Shown here: piece after piece, positions 52,853-62,394 of the stretch
Position numbering within the stretch: position 1 is the first letter of the stretch
Layout: the number at the start of each line of letters is the position of its first letter
NCBI GenBank assembly: GCA_905199445.1
Contig: CAJKGK010000001.1
Location: forward strand, 269,123 to 333,122
Direction of reading: 5' to 3'
DNA from: an uncultured Lachnospiraceae bacterium
GTDB taxonomy: Bacteria; Bacillota; Clostridia; Lachnospirales; Lachnospiraceae
DNA length: 64,000 nucleotides
Program-made: the position numbers and the translations under genes
The notes under the pieces: generated by a model
What the model was told of the DNA's origin: nothing
What the model saw: the letters and a program-made list of their open reading frames with translations, nothing else
The model's database searches: none

Positions 52853-55546
52853 TCAATCTTCCATCATATAAACAATCTCATAATCTCCCGAACCGGTTAC
52901 ACCTTCGATGACACCATGAACCGCCTCAAAGTCAATACCGTCGTTTTTCAGGATTTTCCTGCATCCGTAAGGGCGGATCACTGCCTGGGTATTGACCGGA
53001 ACATGAATTTTTACTGTCACCGCTGTCTCTGTACCTTTGTTTTCCAGATTCCAGCCAACACTAATCTTGCCGTACACGCTGATAAAATCCGTCCTGGCCC
53101 ATGTCAGACCACCGCCGGGATGGGGCTGCACAATAAAACGTTTATAACCGGGATGGGTCTCGTCAATTTCCAGTCCTGCCAAAACCCGATACATCCATTC
53201 ACCGACAGCACCGTAGGCATAGTGATTAAAAGAATTCATATCCGGGCTCCACATAGTTCCGTCCGGACGTATACCGTCCCAATGTTCCCATACGGTTGTG
53301 GCCCCCATTTTCACCTGATACAGCCATGACGGAAAATCATCTTTTAAAAGAAGTTCGTAGGCCTGTTTAAGATAACCGTTTGCACTGAGCGCATGGCAAA
53401 AATATGGCGTTCCCACAAAGCCTGTAACCAGATGGCCATTTTCCTTTTCCAGCAGACGTACAAGGGCCGCGGCCGTCTTTTCCCTGTATTTTTCGGGGAC
53501 AAGACCAAAATAAAGGGCAATAATGTGAGCCGTCTGAGTCTGCGCTGTCATATTGCCCTCACTGTCAAAGAAGCGGCTCTGGAAGGTACGTAAAATATCC
53601 TCATAAAGACGTTTATAAGTTTTTTCATCCTCACGTTTTCCAAGAATACCGGCAATCCGTGCAAAGGTTCGTGTAGACAGGGCATAGTAAGCTGTACATG
53701 TAAGATCATTAGGCGTTGCACCAAAATAACTGCCTTCATGGGCATCCAGAGCCACCCAGTCTCCAAATTGAAGCTGATAATTCCATATATGATCCACTGC
53801 GTGGGTACGCATAAATTCAATCCAGCGTTTCATGCTGCGATACTGTTTTTTCAAAATTTCCTGATCACCGTACGTCAGGTACATATGCCACGGATTCAAA
53901 ACCGCCACATCGGCCCAGGCCGCAGCTGAATGCGTTCCCTGGCTTAGCAGCCAGTCATCTTCCTCGTATCCGGTAATCAGATCCGGCACCACGTGCGGAA
54001 CACCACCCTCAGGCGTCTGGTCGGCCGCCACATCAGCCAGCCATTTGGAAAAAAATGTATATGTATTCATAAGATAACTGGCTGTGCGGCAGAAAATCTG
54101 TGCATCACCGGTCCAGCCCAGCCGCTCATTTCTCTGGGGACAATCTGTGGGAATGTCCAGAAAATTACTTTTTAGTCCCCATAAAATATTGTGCCAAAGC
54201 TGGTTTAAATCCGGATTGGCACAGGAAAAGAAACCGGTCTGCGCCATCGCCGAATGAACGGTATGTGCCACAAAATTTTCCGGCTTCGGTTCCCCGTAAA
54301 AAGCGGCAATCCTGGCATACCTGAACCCCTGAAATGTAAAATTAGGATGCCAGCAAAACGCCTGATCATCGCGGCAGATATAGCGGATCGTTTCTTTGGC
54401 GCCTCTCAGATTGTCTGTATAAACATTGCCTGCTGCATCCAAAACTTCAAAACAATTTAATTCAAATACAGCCCCGGGCACACCCTTTGCCCGGATTTCC
54501 ACCCAGCCTGTCATATTCTGTCCAAAATCCACAACCCTGTCCCCTTCAGGTGTCGTCAGCACCGCAACAGCGGGCAGCCGATCCACCATTGTTACATGAG
54601 ATCCTGGCTGAGTCACAAGGATATCTTTATCTTTCTTTAGTACCTGAACATCGTGCCAGCTGCTGTTATCAAAACCAGGACAGCTCCACCCGTCCTGCTC
54701 CAGGCGGGCATCATAAGTTTCACCGTCATAAATATCTGAAAACACAACAGGTGCATCACAGCCTTTAAAATTCCCGTCTGTATATACATGCTGTACCCGT
54801 CCGTCTGCATAACGAATGACCAGCTGTGCCAAAAAAGCCGTCTGACCGCCATAATTATTTATACGTTCTAAAAAGCCCATTTTTCCTTTATACCATCCGG
54901 CACCGATCATGGCCCCCAGAACATTTTCTCCCTGACAAAGGTAATTTTTAATATCCCAGGTCTGATAAGTCAGCCGCTTGTTATAAGAGGTCCAGCCCGG
55001 TGCCATTTCATCTGTCCCGACTCTGCTGCCGTTGAGATAATATTTATAAAGGCCCAGCGCTGTAGTGAAGGCATAAGCTTCCTGAATTTTTCCGCTGATC
55101 TCAAAGCTGCCTCTGATCAGGGTCGCATTGAATTTTTCGTTATCAAGAGGCGTTTGGGCAGACACAAAATCGCCCATCCACTGGGATGTCTGTATAAGTC
55201 CGGTTATAAACCAGTCCCAATGGGAAAAGCCACTGTCATCTGCACCTTCATCACTTTCAGTGCGCACATCGACTCTCACATAATATTTACGCGCAGATTC
55301 CAGAACAGGGGCATCTGTACCTATGAATACGTGGGCGGATTCATTGCTTTCCACCATTCCACTGTCATAAATCATATGCTGTTCTAAATCCGTCTCATCG
55401 GCAGCCATGGCCAGCTGCAGACGATAGGCCACCTGCCGGCAGTTTCGCCCACTGTCCCCTTCAAGTATCCAGGAAAACTGAGGCAGTGCCACAATACCGG
55501 CGGGATTTTTCATATAATCCATTTGAATTTGCGTTACTTTTACCAT
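52853..55546 (-). CDS. Alpha-L-rhamnosidase (GH78), second enzyme
   Basis: 897 aa from the ATG at 55546, which has GGAGG 9 nt upstream. Fibronectin-like N-terminus (ALPQFSWILEGDSGRNCRQV), Bac_rhamnosid_N region (YKYYLNGSRVGTDEMAPGW), then the barrel with DCPQRNERLGWTGDAQIF, the canonical GH78 motif including the acid residues, and GATTVWEHWDGI. C-terminal beta-domain follows. No signal peptide. It is closer to the GH78 consensus than the enzyme at 31368, so the two probably have different substrates. Encoded 68 bp after an AraC gene that should control it. Confidence 0.94.
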   Translation of the reverse strand: MVKVTQIQMDYMKNPAGIVALPQFSWILEGDSGRNCRQVAYRLQLAMAADETDLEQHMIYDSGMVESNESAHVFIGTDAPVLESARKYYVRVDVRTESDEGADDSGFSHWDWFITGLIQTSQWMGDFVSAQTPLDNEKFNATLIRGSFEISGKIQEAYAFTTALGLYKYYLNGSRVGTDEMAPGWTSYNKRLTYQTWDIKNYLCQGENVLGAMIGAGWYKGKMGFLERINNYGGQTAFLAQLVIRYADGRVQHVYTDGNFKGCDAPVVFSDIYDGETYDARLEQDGWSCPGFDNSSWHDVQVLKKDKDILVTQPGSHVTMVDRLPAVAVLTTPEGDRVVDFGQNMTGWVEIRAKGVPGAVFELNCFEVLDAAGNVYTDNLRGAKETIRYICRDDQAFCWHPNFTFQGFRYARIAAFYGEPKPENFVAHTVHSAMAQTGFFSCANPDLNQLWHNILWGLKSNFLDIPTDCPQRNERLGWTGDAQIFCRTASYLMNTYTFFSKWLADVAADQTPEGGVPHVVPDLITGYEEDDWLLSQGTHSAAAWADVAVLNPWHMYLTYGDQEILKKQYRSMKRWIEFMRTHAVDHIWNYQLQFGDWVALDAHEGSYFGATPNDLTCTAYYALSTRTFARIAGILGKREDEKTYKRLYEDILRTFQSRFFDSEGNMTAQTQTAHIIALYFGLVPEKYREKTAAALVRLLEKENGHLVTGFVGTPYFCHALSANGYLKQAYELLLKDDFPSWLYQVKMGATTVWEHWDGIRPDGTMWSPDMNSFNHYAYGAVGEWMYRVLAGLEIDETHPGYKRFIVQPHPGGGLTWARTDFISVYGKISVGWNLENKGTETAVTVKIHVPVNTQAVIRPYGCRKILKNDGIDFEAVHGVIEGVTGSGDYEIVYMMED

Positions 55547-55614
55547 AAAAAGCACCTCCGTTATTGGTATCTTATATGAAAATCCCGGAGGGATCAATGT
55601 CTCAAACACAGATT

Positions 55615-56652
55615 TTACTGTCCGTTTTTCAGGTCATGAAAGGCGACCGTGTTTCTAAGTCCCATCCGATATACAGCCGGCGTCATCCCCGTATTTTTCT
55701 TAAATTTTTCATAGAAAAAATGTTCATTGGTATAGCCGCACAGCAGTACAATCTGAGAAATCGGAAGATCGGTATTTTTAAGCAAGTGCCTTGCTTTATT
55801 GATTTTCTGGGACTGTATATGCTCCACAAAACTTTTCCCGGTCTGATTTTTCAGCATCATTGTCAGATATTTGGGAGAAAAGCCCAAATCCTGTGCGGCC
55901 TTACTCAAGCTGCAATGTTCAAAATTTTCCTCAATATAGCGCAGAATACGGTAAAGCTTTTGCATTTCCAGGTCAGCTCCCCTGTCCAAAGTTCCGGATT
56001 TTTCATAAATCCGGAACAGCTCCGTAAACAAAGCCGCCACATACCCTTCCATGACAGCTGCGCTTCCCGGATAACCTGAATAGTATTCCCTGATCAAAAG
56101 CTCCATAAGCATACGAATCTGCGGCTCGTTGCCAGTATCCAATTTAAGATAACTGGCCTGCTGCTGTTGCTTTTTTACGGCCTGAGCCAAAAATGTCATA
56201 AAACCGCCGCCGCAGGTGACACGTTCCAGAAGAAGCTGCTCAAAAAATTCCCGTCCCAGCAAAAGATTTATAATAATATCATTTTCTTTGGCCGGCTGGA
56301 TCGCATGGACGGCTGCCATATCCAGAATACATACCGTGCCTGCGGGGCATACCAGACGTTCCCCGTTGACCACCTGATGCATCTGTCCGGACCACACATA
56401 GCTCAGTTCCACATAATCATGTCTGTGCGTATAAACCGGAAGAAAACGATCCTGTCTGTATATGCCAAATACCTCTCCGGGCCTTAAAAAATATCCGTCT
56501 TCAAAAATATAGGTTCGTTCTGACCCTTCTTCACTGTCCTGATACCGGGCATATTCAGGATCCAGTGTTTTGGGACAGTATCCATGCTCCAAAAACTGTT
56601 TTTCCTTATCAGACAAGCGCCTCAAAAAGCTGTCTGTCTGAAAAATCTCCAT
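55615..56652 (-). CDS. AraC-family transcriptional regulator
   Basis: 345 aa from the ATG at 56652 with AGGGGGA upstream; the longer frame from 56760 runs through a terminator. An N-terminal cupin (VYTHRHDYVELSYVWSGQMHQVV) binds a sugar, and the C-terminal ~100 residues carry two helix-turn-helix units (SLSKAAQDLGFSPKYLTMML and PISQIVLLCGYTNEHFFYEKF). Its position directly before the GH78 gene suggests rhamnose- or rhamnoside-dependent activation of that enzyme. Confidence 0.92.
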   Translation of the reverse strand: MEIFQTDSFLRRLSDKEKQFLEHGYCPKTLDPEYARYQDSEEGSERTYIFEDGYFLRPGEVFGIYRQDRFLPVYTHRHDYVELSYVWSGQMHQVVNGERLVCPAGTVCILDMAAVHAIQPAKENDIIINLLLGREFFEQLLLERVTCGGGFMTFLAQAVKKQQQQASYLKLDTGNEPQIRMLMELLIREYYSGYPGSAAVMEGYVAALFTELFRIYEKSGTLDRGADLEMQKLYRILRYIEENFEHCSLSKAAQDLGFSPKYLTMMLKNQTGKSFVEHIQSQKINKARHLLKNTDLPISQIVLLCGYTNEHFFYEKFKKNTGMTPAVYRMGLRNTVAFHDLKNGQ

Positions 56653-56707
56653 ATTTATTTTCCCCCTTTGCAGCCAGGCATTTAATCCCCAAAAGCAGGA
56701 CAAAAGA

Positions 56708-56753
56708 CAAAAAACCGGTGGCCAGGCATTCAAATCCCTGAACCATCGGTTTT
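56708..56753 (-). terminator. Terminator of the secreted lipoprotein gene
   Basis: On the minus strand AAAACCGATGG pairs with CCACCGGTTTT and is followed by TTTGTCTTTT. Lies 28 bp past the lipoprotein stop. Confidence 0.75.
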
Positions 56754-56780
56754 CTAACAAGCTTTTTTACGCTACAATAT

Positions 56781-57680
56781 TTACTCTGCAACAGTGACAG
56801 ATGTAATATGAGGATTAATGCCCTCATACCAGTACAGGAAACCTTCCATATCGATGGTCTGGCCAATCTGAAGGTTTTTCACTGCAGCGTAAACCTCAGA
56901 AGTGCTGTCACAAAGATAGGATTCTACAACAAATGTATACGTCTGTCCATTATAGGAAACGTTGAAATACAGGTCATCACCTTCTGTACCTGATCCGTCC
57001 CAGTTATAAAGGTAAGCTACATCGTTGCCGTTCTCATCCTGTCCTGCTGCTTCTACAGTCATACCTTTGAATTCAACCAGCTTATTCTGATGGTTAATCA
57101 GCTCTTCTGTACCCAGCAGTTCTGTAACATCCATAGGTTCGGCAACGTATGTATCACCGCCTTCTACAAATTCGAAGGTTCCATCCATGATTTCAACTTC
57201 ACCGGACCACTCAGCCTTATAGCCTGTAACCTGGATTTTAGTTCCTGGTACTAATTTTTCATAATCTTCTTCAGAACATACCATGTTGTAGAAGAAATAT
57301 GCACCGTCCGGAGACTGAGCATAAACAGTAGCCTTATCTTCCCACCAGGACTGTTTTGCCTGAACATAAGCTTCAACTGTCACCTCGGTATCCACTTCGG
57401 CTGCCATATATTCTTCATAGCTCATCACACCGGCTGTACTGCCTTCAGCTGCTTCACCGGTTGTCTCATCGGCTGCTGTTGTTTCATCGGCACTGCTGCT
57501 TTCTGCTTCCTGTGCAGGTGTCTCGCTTTCTACGCTTTCTTCGGATTCCACTGCCTGTACTGTCTCGGATTCCTGACTCTGTACCTGAGTTTCTTTACTT
57601 TCTGTTGCATTTCCTCCGGCACAGGCTGTCATGGAGAATACCATGGCACAGGCCAGAAATGCTGCTGTTAATTTTTTCAT
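56781..57680 (-). CDS. Secreted lipoprotein of unknown function
   Basis: 299 aa from the ATG at 57680 (AGGAGAG upstream). The signal MKKLTAAFLACAMVFSMTAC ends in a lipobox cysteine. Residues 25-90 are a low-complexity Glu/Ser/Thr linker (VQSQESETVQAVESEESVES), probably a flexible wall-spanning tether. The remaining ~200 residues look like two OB-fold-type beta-barrels (EVDTEVTVEAYVQAKQSWWE and LVEFKGMTVEAAGQDENGND, each with a following IQVTGY or IDMEGFLYW). Such modules bind metal, glycan or DNA in other proteins. No enzyme motif seen. It has its own promoter and terminator. Confidence 0.8.
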   Translation of the reverse strand: MKKLTAAFLACAMVFSMTACAGGNATESKETQVQSQESETVQAVESEESVESETPAQEAESSSADETTAADETTGEAAEGSTAGVMSYEEYMAAEVDTEVTVEAYVQAKQSWWEDKATVYAQSPDGAYFFYNMVCSEEDYEKLVPGTKIQVTGYKAEWSGEVEIMDGTFEFVEGGDTYVAEPMDVTELLGTEELINHQNKLVEFKGMTVEAAGQDENGNDVAYLYNWDGSGTEGDDLYFNVSYNGQTYTFVVESYLCDSTSEVYAAVKNLQIGQTIDMEGFLYWYEGINPHITSVTVAE

Positions 57681-57763
57681 AATTGCTCTCCTTTTCTCAT
57701 TGTCCTCCCATTGTAAGCTGTAAATACGGCCTGCAATAGGAATGATCATTATACAGCAGGTTT

Positions 57764-57792
57764 ATTATAGACCAATTTTTCCCGACTGACAA
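57764..57792 (-). promoter_or_regulatory. Sigma-A promoter of the secreted lipoprotein gene
   Basis: On the minus strand TTGTCA (57792-57787) and TATAAT (57769-57764) with a 17-bp spacer. Confidence 0.75.
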
Positions 57793-57823
57793 GCATGGGT
57801 TCACACAAAAACAGAATTTTCGG

Positions 57824-58660
57824 TCAATATTCCTGAATTTGTTCAACCGGAATCTGGCTGTAATCAAACATGACTTCCGAATGATTATCACGTACAAGCT
57901 TTTTCTCAATCACTTTTCCGGTATCACGCTCAATCGTGTTTTTATAGATCTTCGAAATTCGGTAAAATTTTTCCCCTTCTTTATGAAAGTGATGGTTTTC
58001 CTCTGTCAGTTCAAATATCCATGGGAAAGCTTTTTCACTTCTCAATTCTCCGTGCAGCTGTTCATTTTCACACCAAAGCAGCAGCTGGACATCCTGATCT
58101 GTATTATTTTTAAATCTGTAATCAATATAATTATAATTTACAGACGTTCCTGAACTGAATGGCCGTCTCACAGGTCCATCCGGCGCCAGAGCATCGGAAT
58201 GGCTGTGAAACTCAGTCACATCCAGAGGACTGTGGAGAACAAGTAAATGGATCGTGTTGGCCAGATTACACAGACCGCCGCCCATTCCCGGCTGCAGTTT
58301 GCCATTAATCAAAACACGACCATCCCTGTACCCTTTTCTTTTTGTAATTTTTCCCACATTTTGCCAAAAAGAAAAAACTTCTCCGGGATGGATGATCCGC
58401 CCGTTCATCCGTTGGGCTGCCAATGCAATATTAACAGCTTTATTTTCCTGCAGTGTCACGTCAATGCCCTTTCCCCTTTTTATAAGACCACTGCTATAGC
58501 TAAACACAACATTAGGCAGTTTTTCTGTTTTTGTTTCACAGGCATTTTTTTCTTTGTCCATTAAGTTTTTCAAATGCCGTCTGCAAATTTCTTTTTGTTC
58601 GGATATGGCATAACATATAGGATGAATATCGCAGAAGGCCTTGTTTTTATTCCATAACAT
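57824..58660 (-). CDS. VanW-family protein
   Basis: 278 aa, GAGG 9 nt before the ATG. The VanW domain covers about 45-240: NVVFSYSSGLIKRGKGIDVT, IIHPGEVFSFWQNVGKIT, GMGGGLCNLANTIHLLVLHS and DVTEFHSHSDALAPDGP, all conserved in the family. VanW genes were named for the vancomycin-resistance cluster vanB but most occur outside resistance and their function is not known. No other van gene is in the window, and no signal peptide is present. It follows the YqeG-type gene by 3 bp. Confidence 0.88.
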   Translation of the reverse strand: MLWNKNKAFCDIHPICYAISEQKEICRRHLKNLMDKEKNACETKTEKLPNVVFSYSSGLIKRGKGIDVTLQENKAVNIALAAQRMNGRIIHPGEVFSFWQNVGKITKRKGYRDGRVLINGKLQPGMGGGLCNLANTIHLLVLHSPLDVTEFHSHSDALAPDGPVRRPFSSGTSVNYNYIDYRFKNNTDQDVQLLLWCENEQLHGELRSEKAFPWIFELTEENHHFHKEGEKFYRISKIYKNTIERDTGKVIEKKLVRDNHSEVMFDYSQIPVEQIQEY

Positions 58661-58663
58661 AAT

Positions 58664-59200
58664 TTAAACCTCTTTTTTGCAAATATTGCCCAGACGATTG
58701 CTCAAAGCTTTATTTCTTTTGTAAAATTTCAGAAGAATTCTTTCCAGCTGTCTTCTTTTTCCAATCTTTATTTCTCCCGGCTGTCGGATAAACTGAACAA
58801 GAATGCTGGCAATGCCGCTTCTGTTGGACCCCAGAATATCCGTAAACAGCTGGTCCCCAATAAACAAAACCCTGTTTTTGTCTATATTCATCATTTCAAC
58901 AGCCTTTAGATAATTTGCTGTATCCGGTTTTCCGGCTTCGCATATGTACATGGAATCTATATTCTTAAGAAATCTTAAAACCCGCGGCTCATCATTATTT
59001 GTCAGAAGAACCGTTTTAAAGCCAATATCCTGAATCAGCCGAAACAACGCATCGACAGCTTTTGTGGAATCATCGCCATGATGAACAAGCGTATTGTCAA
59101 TATCAAAAATCAGTCCTCTGTAGCCTTTCTCATAAAGTTTTTGATAATCAATGACAAAAACACTTTCAACATATGCATAAGGATAAAACTTTTTAAACAT
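58664..59200 (-). CDS. YqeG-family HAD IIIA phosphatase
   Basis: 178 aa, GGAGG 8 nt before the ATG. HAD motif I is GLIFDIDNTLVHHGDD, motif II TVLLTNNDE, and motif IV VLFIGDQLFTDILGSN. The start KKFYPYAYVESVFVIDYQKL is typical of YqeG/GEP4-type phosphatases, which dephosphorylate small molecules such as phosphatidylglycerol phosphate or sugar phosphates. The start overlaps the TIM-barrel gene by 8 bp, so both belong to the transporter operon. Confidence 0.9.
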   Translation of the reverse strand: MFKKFYPYAYVESVFVIDYQKLYEKGYRGLIFDIDNTLVHHGDDSTKAVDALFRLIQDIGFKTVLLTNNDEPRVLRFLKNIDSMYICEAGKPDTANYLKAVEMMNIDKNRVLFIGDQLFTDILGSNRSGIASILVQFIRQPGEIKIGKRRQLERILLKFYKRNKALSNRLGNICKKEV

Positions 59201-59888
59201 CTTTTTCCTCCGTCATATTTCCTTTAATGAAACAATTTACGGTTTCAATCTGCTGTTTAAAATTTCCGCCGAATTTTTTATCAAAAAAAGCACTGCCAAT
59301 GGTAAATGCCCACGGTGCCGCGTGCGAAACCGCCTCAAGCCGCTGCCAGCTGTTAATGCTTCCTGCAATACAGACCGGCGCATCAATTTCAGATACAAAC
59401 CGTTCATTAAGTACAGCCGGATCCCCGGTATATCGGTAGCCCAGCAGGTCAATGCCGTAAACACCTTTTTCCAGATAGGTTCTGGCCTCATCGATCATGC
59501 CATCAATATCCCCTGAAAGCACCGACGGACGCCCTGTAACCGTTCCCACAAAGGGCATATATTTAATACCGTTTTCCCTGCAAAAATCATTGATTTCATC
59601 AGAAAATACGGTTCCCATCAGAATATCACAGCCGCACCAGGCGGCAAGACGGGCACCATCCATCCCTTCCTGTGGGCTATAGGCCACAACTTCCAGGACC
59701 GTTGTCTTGCTGCATGCTTTCATTCGGGCATACAATGCCTTCATCTGCTCCGGAGGAAGTGTTGCCTCCTTAAAGCCCCAAAACTGTATCCTGGAATCGC
59801 GGCATTGTTCAAAAATTTCCATGGCATCTGCCACCGTTGCATCGTTATAGGTCAGCATCACGATCAATTCAGGCTTTTTTCTTTCCAT
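59193..59888 (-). CDS. TIM-barrel protein of unknown function in the sugar transporter operon
   Basis: 231 aa. Alternating strand-helix pattern with LIVMLTYNDATVADAMEIFE at the start and CIAGSINSWQRLEAV and FTIGSAFFDKKFGG at the C-terminus; these glycine-rich ends look like the phosphate-binding loops of NanE/HisA-type barrels. GIDLLGYRYTGDP near 165 may line the active site. No specific family was recognised. It follows the binding-protein gene by 35 bp and overlaps the phosphatase gene, so it may process an imported sugar phosphate or its product. Confidence 0.7.
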   Translation of the reverse strand: MERKKPELIVMLTYNDATVADAMEIFEQCRDSRIQFWGFKEATLPPEQMKALYARMKACSKTTVLEVVAYSPQEGMDGARLAAWCGCDILMGTVFSDEINDFCRENGIKYMPFVGTVTGRPSVLSGDIDGMIDEARTYLEKGVYGIDLLGYRYTGDPAVLNERFVSEIDAPVCIAGSINSWQRLEAVSHAAPWAFTIGSAFFDKKFGGNFKQQIETVNCFIKGNMTEEKDV

Positions 59889-59923
59889 TCACCATCGTCT
59901 TCCTTTCTCTTTTGAAACTCTGA

Positions 59924-61522
59924 TCACACCTTTTTTCGTTTTCTGATTTTAGATATCACCGCATACAAAATAATAAGCAGCCATACACCGGCCAACCCGC
60001 CCAGAAGAAGCTTAGCCGTCATGGGCAGGGGCCCCAAATCCGTCTGTTCCCCACCGCCGCCTGTCACCTCATCCAGATGATAAAGGGCTGTCACATCACT
60101 GTAAAGCTTTTCCATATAAGCATCATCTACTGTCTTTTTGCGCCGCACGGATTTGGTTACATCCTCAATCAAATGTCCGGCCGCATTGCGCAATGAAGCG
60201 GATCCATTAAATACCGGCGTCACAAATGTATGCCGGGCATGTTCCAGAAGAAGCTTTGAAGCCTGAATTTTTACATCATAATACTGATCATTATCCTGGC
60301 CTGCCCTGGAAAGATAATCCTGATATTCCGGAGAATTTTGAGCATCCAGCGTCACCGGTACATAGCCTTCTGTACCTGAATAGGCAATCTGGACTTTATT
60401 GCTTAAAAGATACTGAACAAACAGCCAGGAAGCCAGAACCTCCTGAGAATCGTCCTTATTAAAAATACAAAGGGATGGTCCCTGAGAAATCATCTGTGGA
60501 TTTTGGGGATCCACCTGAGGGACCGGTCTGACCGCAATATCAAAATCCACAACCGCTTCCTCGGCAATGTCCACCAGGGGAGCATCGCTTCCCATCCATG
60601 TGGCTCCGGCCGTGGAATCAACGGCAAATACACATTGTCCTGCATTCAGGAAATTGGCAGGATAACCGGAAATTTTAAAGGTAGAAAAAGCGCCGGTTTT
60701 TGTATGATCGGCAACCGTATATAGAATTTCCTTTGTTGTATCATTAAAAATTTGGATTTCCCCTGCATTGGTGGAATATCCGCCGTCTTGCTGACGAAGC
60801 ATCTGAATCATCATATTATCCGTGGACTTGTAAATAAATGGAATTAAGACTTCTCCGCCGTTAAGAGCAAAAGTTCCATCCGCGTTCTTTTTAGCCGCAG
60901 CCTCTGAAACCTCCCATATAAAATCCCAGGTCAGTATATCCGGCACCGTATAGCCTAAGGCTTCCACATAGGTCTTATTAATATAGCAGGCTTCCGTTGA
61001 CCGCATAAACGGAAGGGCATAATAATGCCCGCCAATCATACATTCCGCAAGAAACTGGGGAACAATTCCCTGTAAATCAGGAGCCTCAAAACGAAGCTGA
61101 CTCCCGCCCAGGCCGTACTTGTCGTCCTCCATCAATTCCTCTAACGGGACAACAACATGATCCCCTGTAAGATAGGTGGCAATATGATCCGGATAGGTAA
61201 TGCAGACATTCGGAGTCGTTCCCGTGGAAATATTGGTGATCACATCATTATAAATATCTCCGTAATCCGTATACAGCCTGAGATTCACCGTTATATTTGG
61301 GTACAGACTTTCAAAATCTGCAATCGCCTGTTTATATATATCTGTCTGTGTTTTATTTGTATCATTTTTGGCCCAGAAGGTAATTTCATAAGATCCGGAC
61401 GTATCGAATGCCTCCGGTACCGCAAATGCACTCTGCGCGCTCTTGCCATGGCAGCCGGATAACATCAGCAGGCATGCCAGGCTCAGACAAAAAGCCGCTC
61501 CTAATTTTCTGATTCGTCTCAA
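59924..61522 (-). CDS. Sugar-binding lipoprotein with C-terminal membrane helix (CUT1 transporter)
   Basis: 532 aa from a TTG at 61522 that overlaps the permease TGA (TTGA) and has GGAGG 9 nt upstream. Signal MRRIRKLGAAFCLSLACLLM ends in the lipobox LSGC. The binding fold starts EITFWAKNDTNKTQTDIYKQ and matches MalE/UgpB-type proteins. Unusually, residues 502-524 (AKLLLGGLAGVWLLIILYAVI) form a membrane helix followed by the positive tail SKIRKRKKV. The protein would be anchored by lipid at one end and by helix at the other. Most binding proteins lack such a helix. Confidence 0.9.
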   Translation of the reverse strand: MRRIRKLGAAFCLSLACLLMLSGCHGKSAQSAFAVPEAFDTSGSYEITFWAKNDTNKTQTDIYKQAIADFESLYPNITVNLRLYTDYGDIYNDVITNISTGTTPNVCITYPDHIATYLTGDHVVVPLEELMEDDKYGLGGSQLRFEAPDLQGIVPQFLAECMIGGHYYALPFMRSTEACYINKTYVEALGYTVPDILTWDFIWEVSEAAAKKNADGTFALNGGEVLIPFIYKSTDNMMIQMLRQQDGGYSTNAGEIQIFNDTTKEILYTVADHTKTGAFSTFKISGYPANFLNAGQCVFAVDSTAGATWMGSDAPLVDIAEEAVVDFDIAVRPVPQVDPQNPQMISQGPSLCIFNKDDSQEVLASWLFVQYLLSNKVQIAYSGTEGYVPVTLDAQNSPEYQDYLSRAGQDNDQYYDVKIQASKLLLEHARHTFVTPVFNGSASLRNAAGHLIEDVTKSVRRKKTVDDAYMEKLYSDVTALYHLDEVTGGGGEQTDLGPLPMTAKLLLGGLAGVWLLIILYAVISKIRKRKKV

Positions 61523-62382
61523 CCTTTTAAACCTCCCCTGGATACGCCTTCCATAATTTTTTTCCGGAATATTAAAAACAGAATAATAAGCGGAACCGAA
61601 ATCACAACAACCGCAGCCATCATAGCCGGTATATTTTCCCGTCCAAAACCGTTTTCACGGATTTCCTGAATACCATTGGACACAAGATAGTACGCCGGGT
61701 CATCGGTTACAAGCCGGGGCCAGACATAAGAATTCCAGCACTCAATCACCTTGAGAATCGTAATCGTCACAATCGTTGGCCGGCAGATGGGAATCATGAC
61801 TTTCCACAAATATTTAAGGTCCGAGGTTCCATCCACTTTGGCCGCCCGATACAATTCATCCGGTACCTGCTCAAATTTTTCCTTTAAAAGATAAATATAG
61901 AATACCGATGTCACCGACGGCAGCACAAGACCCAACATTGTATTACGCAGATCCAGGTTAGTCACAGTGACAAAATTGGTAATCACCACAAGTTCACTGG
62001 GAATCATCATTAGGGACAGGAACAGCGTAAAAACAAGATTCTTTCCCTTAAAATCCAGTCTGGCAAACGCATAGGCCGCCAAAACGCTGACCACAACCAT
62101 GAGTCCTGTGGTCAGAACAGTGAAAATCAGCGTATTTAAAAGGTAACCCATCAGCGGAACCGTGGTAAATGCATCTACATAATTCTGCAGTGTGGGGGAC
62201 AGGGTAAAAAAAGCCGGAACATGCTCTGCATTATAGGCTCCATAACTTTTAACAGATGTCAGCACCATCCAGTAAAAGGGAAATAAAACGATCAGTGCCC
62301 ACAGGCTTAAAAATACATAGGCAATGATTTTAAGCACCTTATTTTTCCCGTCGGTCTTTTTTTGTATGTTCTCAAAATCCAT
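61519..62382 (-). CDS. CUT1 sugar ABC transporter permease (MalG/UgpE-like)
   Basis: 287 aa, six helices (IIAYVFLSLWALIVLFPFYW first). EAA loop: LYRAAKVDGTSDLKYLWKVMIP. C-terminus MEGVSRGGLKG is typical of this subunit. GAGAGG is 9 nt before the ATG. Its stop overlaps the binding-protein start. Confidence 0.94.
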   Translation of the reverse strand: MDFENIQKKTDGKNKVLKIIAYVFLSLWALIVLFPFYWMVLTSVKSYGAYNAEHVPAFFTLSPTLQNYVDAFTTVPLMGYLLNTLIFTVLTTGLMVVVSVLAAYAFARLDFKGKNLVFTLFLSLMMIPSELVVITNFVTVTNLDLRNTMLGLVLPSVTSVFYIYLLKEKFEQVPDELYRAAKVDGTSDLKYLWKVMIPICRPTIVTITILKVIECWNSYVWPRLVTDDPAYYLVSNGIQEIRENGFGRENIPAMMAAVVVISVPLIILFLIFRKKIMEGVSRGGLKG

Positions 62383-62394
62383 TTTTTCAACCTC

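Noticed and set aside
56664..56740. Direct repeat CCAGGCATT...AATCCC in two copies
   Set aside because: Only two imperfect copies, one inside a terminator; not a CRISPR or mobile repeat.
57824..58660. Vancomycin resistance locus
   Set aside because: Only a VanW-family gene is present; no vanH, van ligase, vanX or vanRS genes. Lone VanW proteins are common in clostridia.
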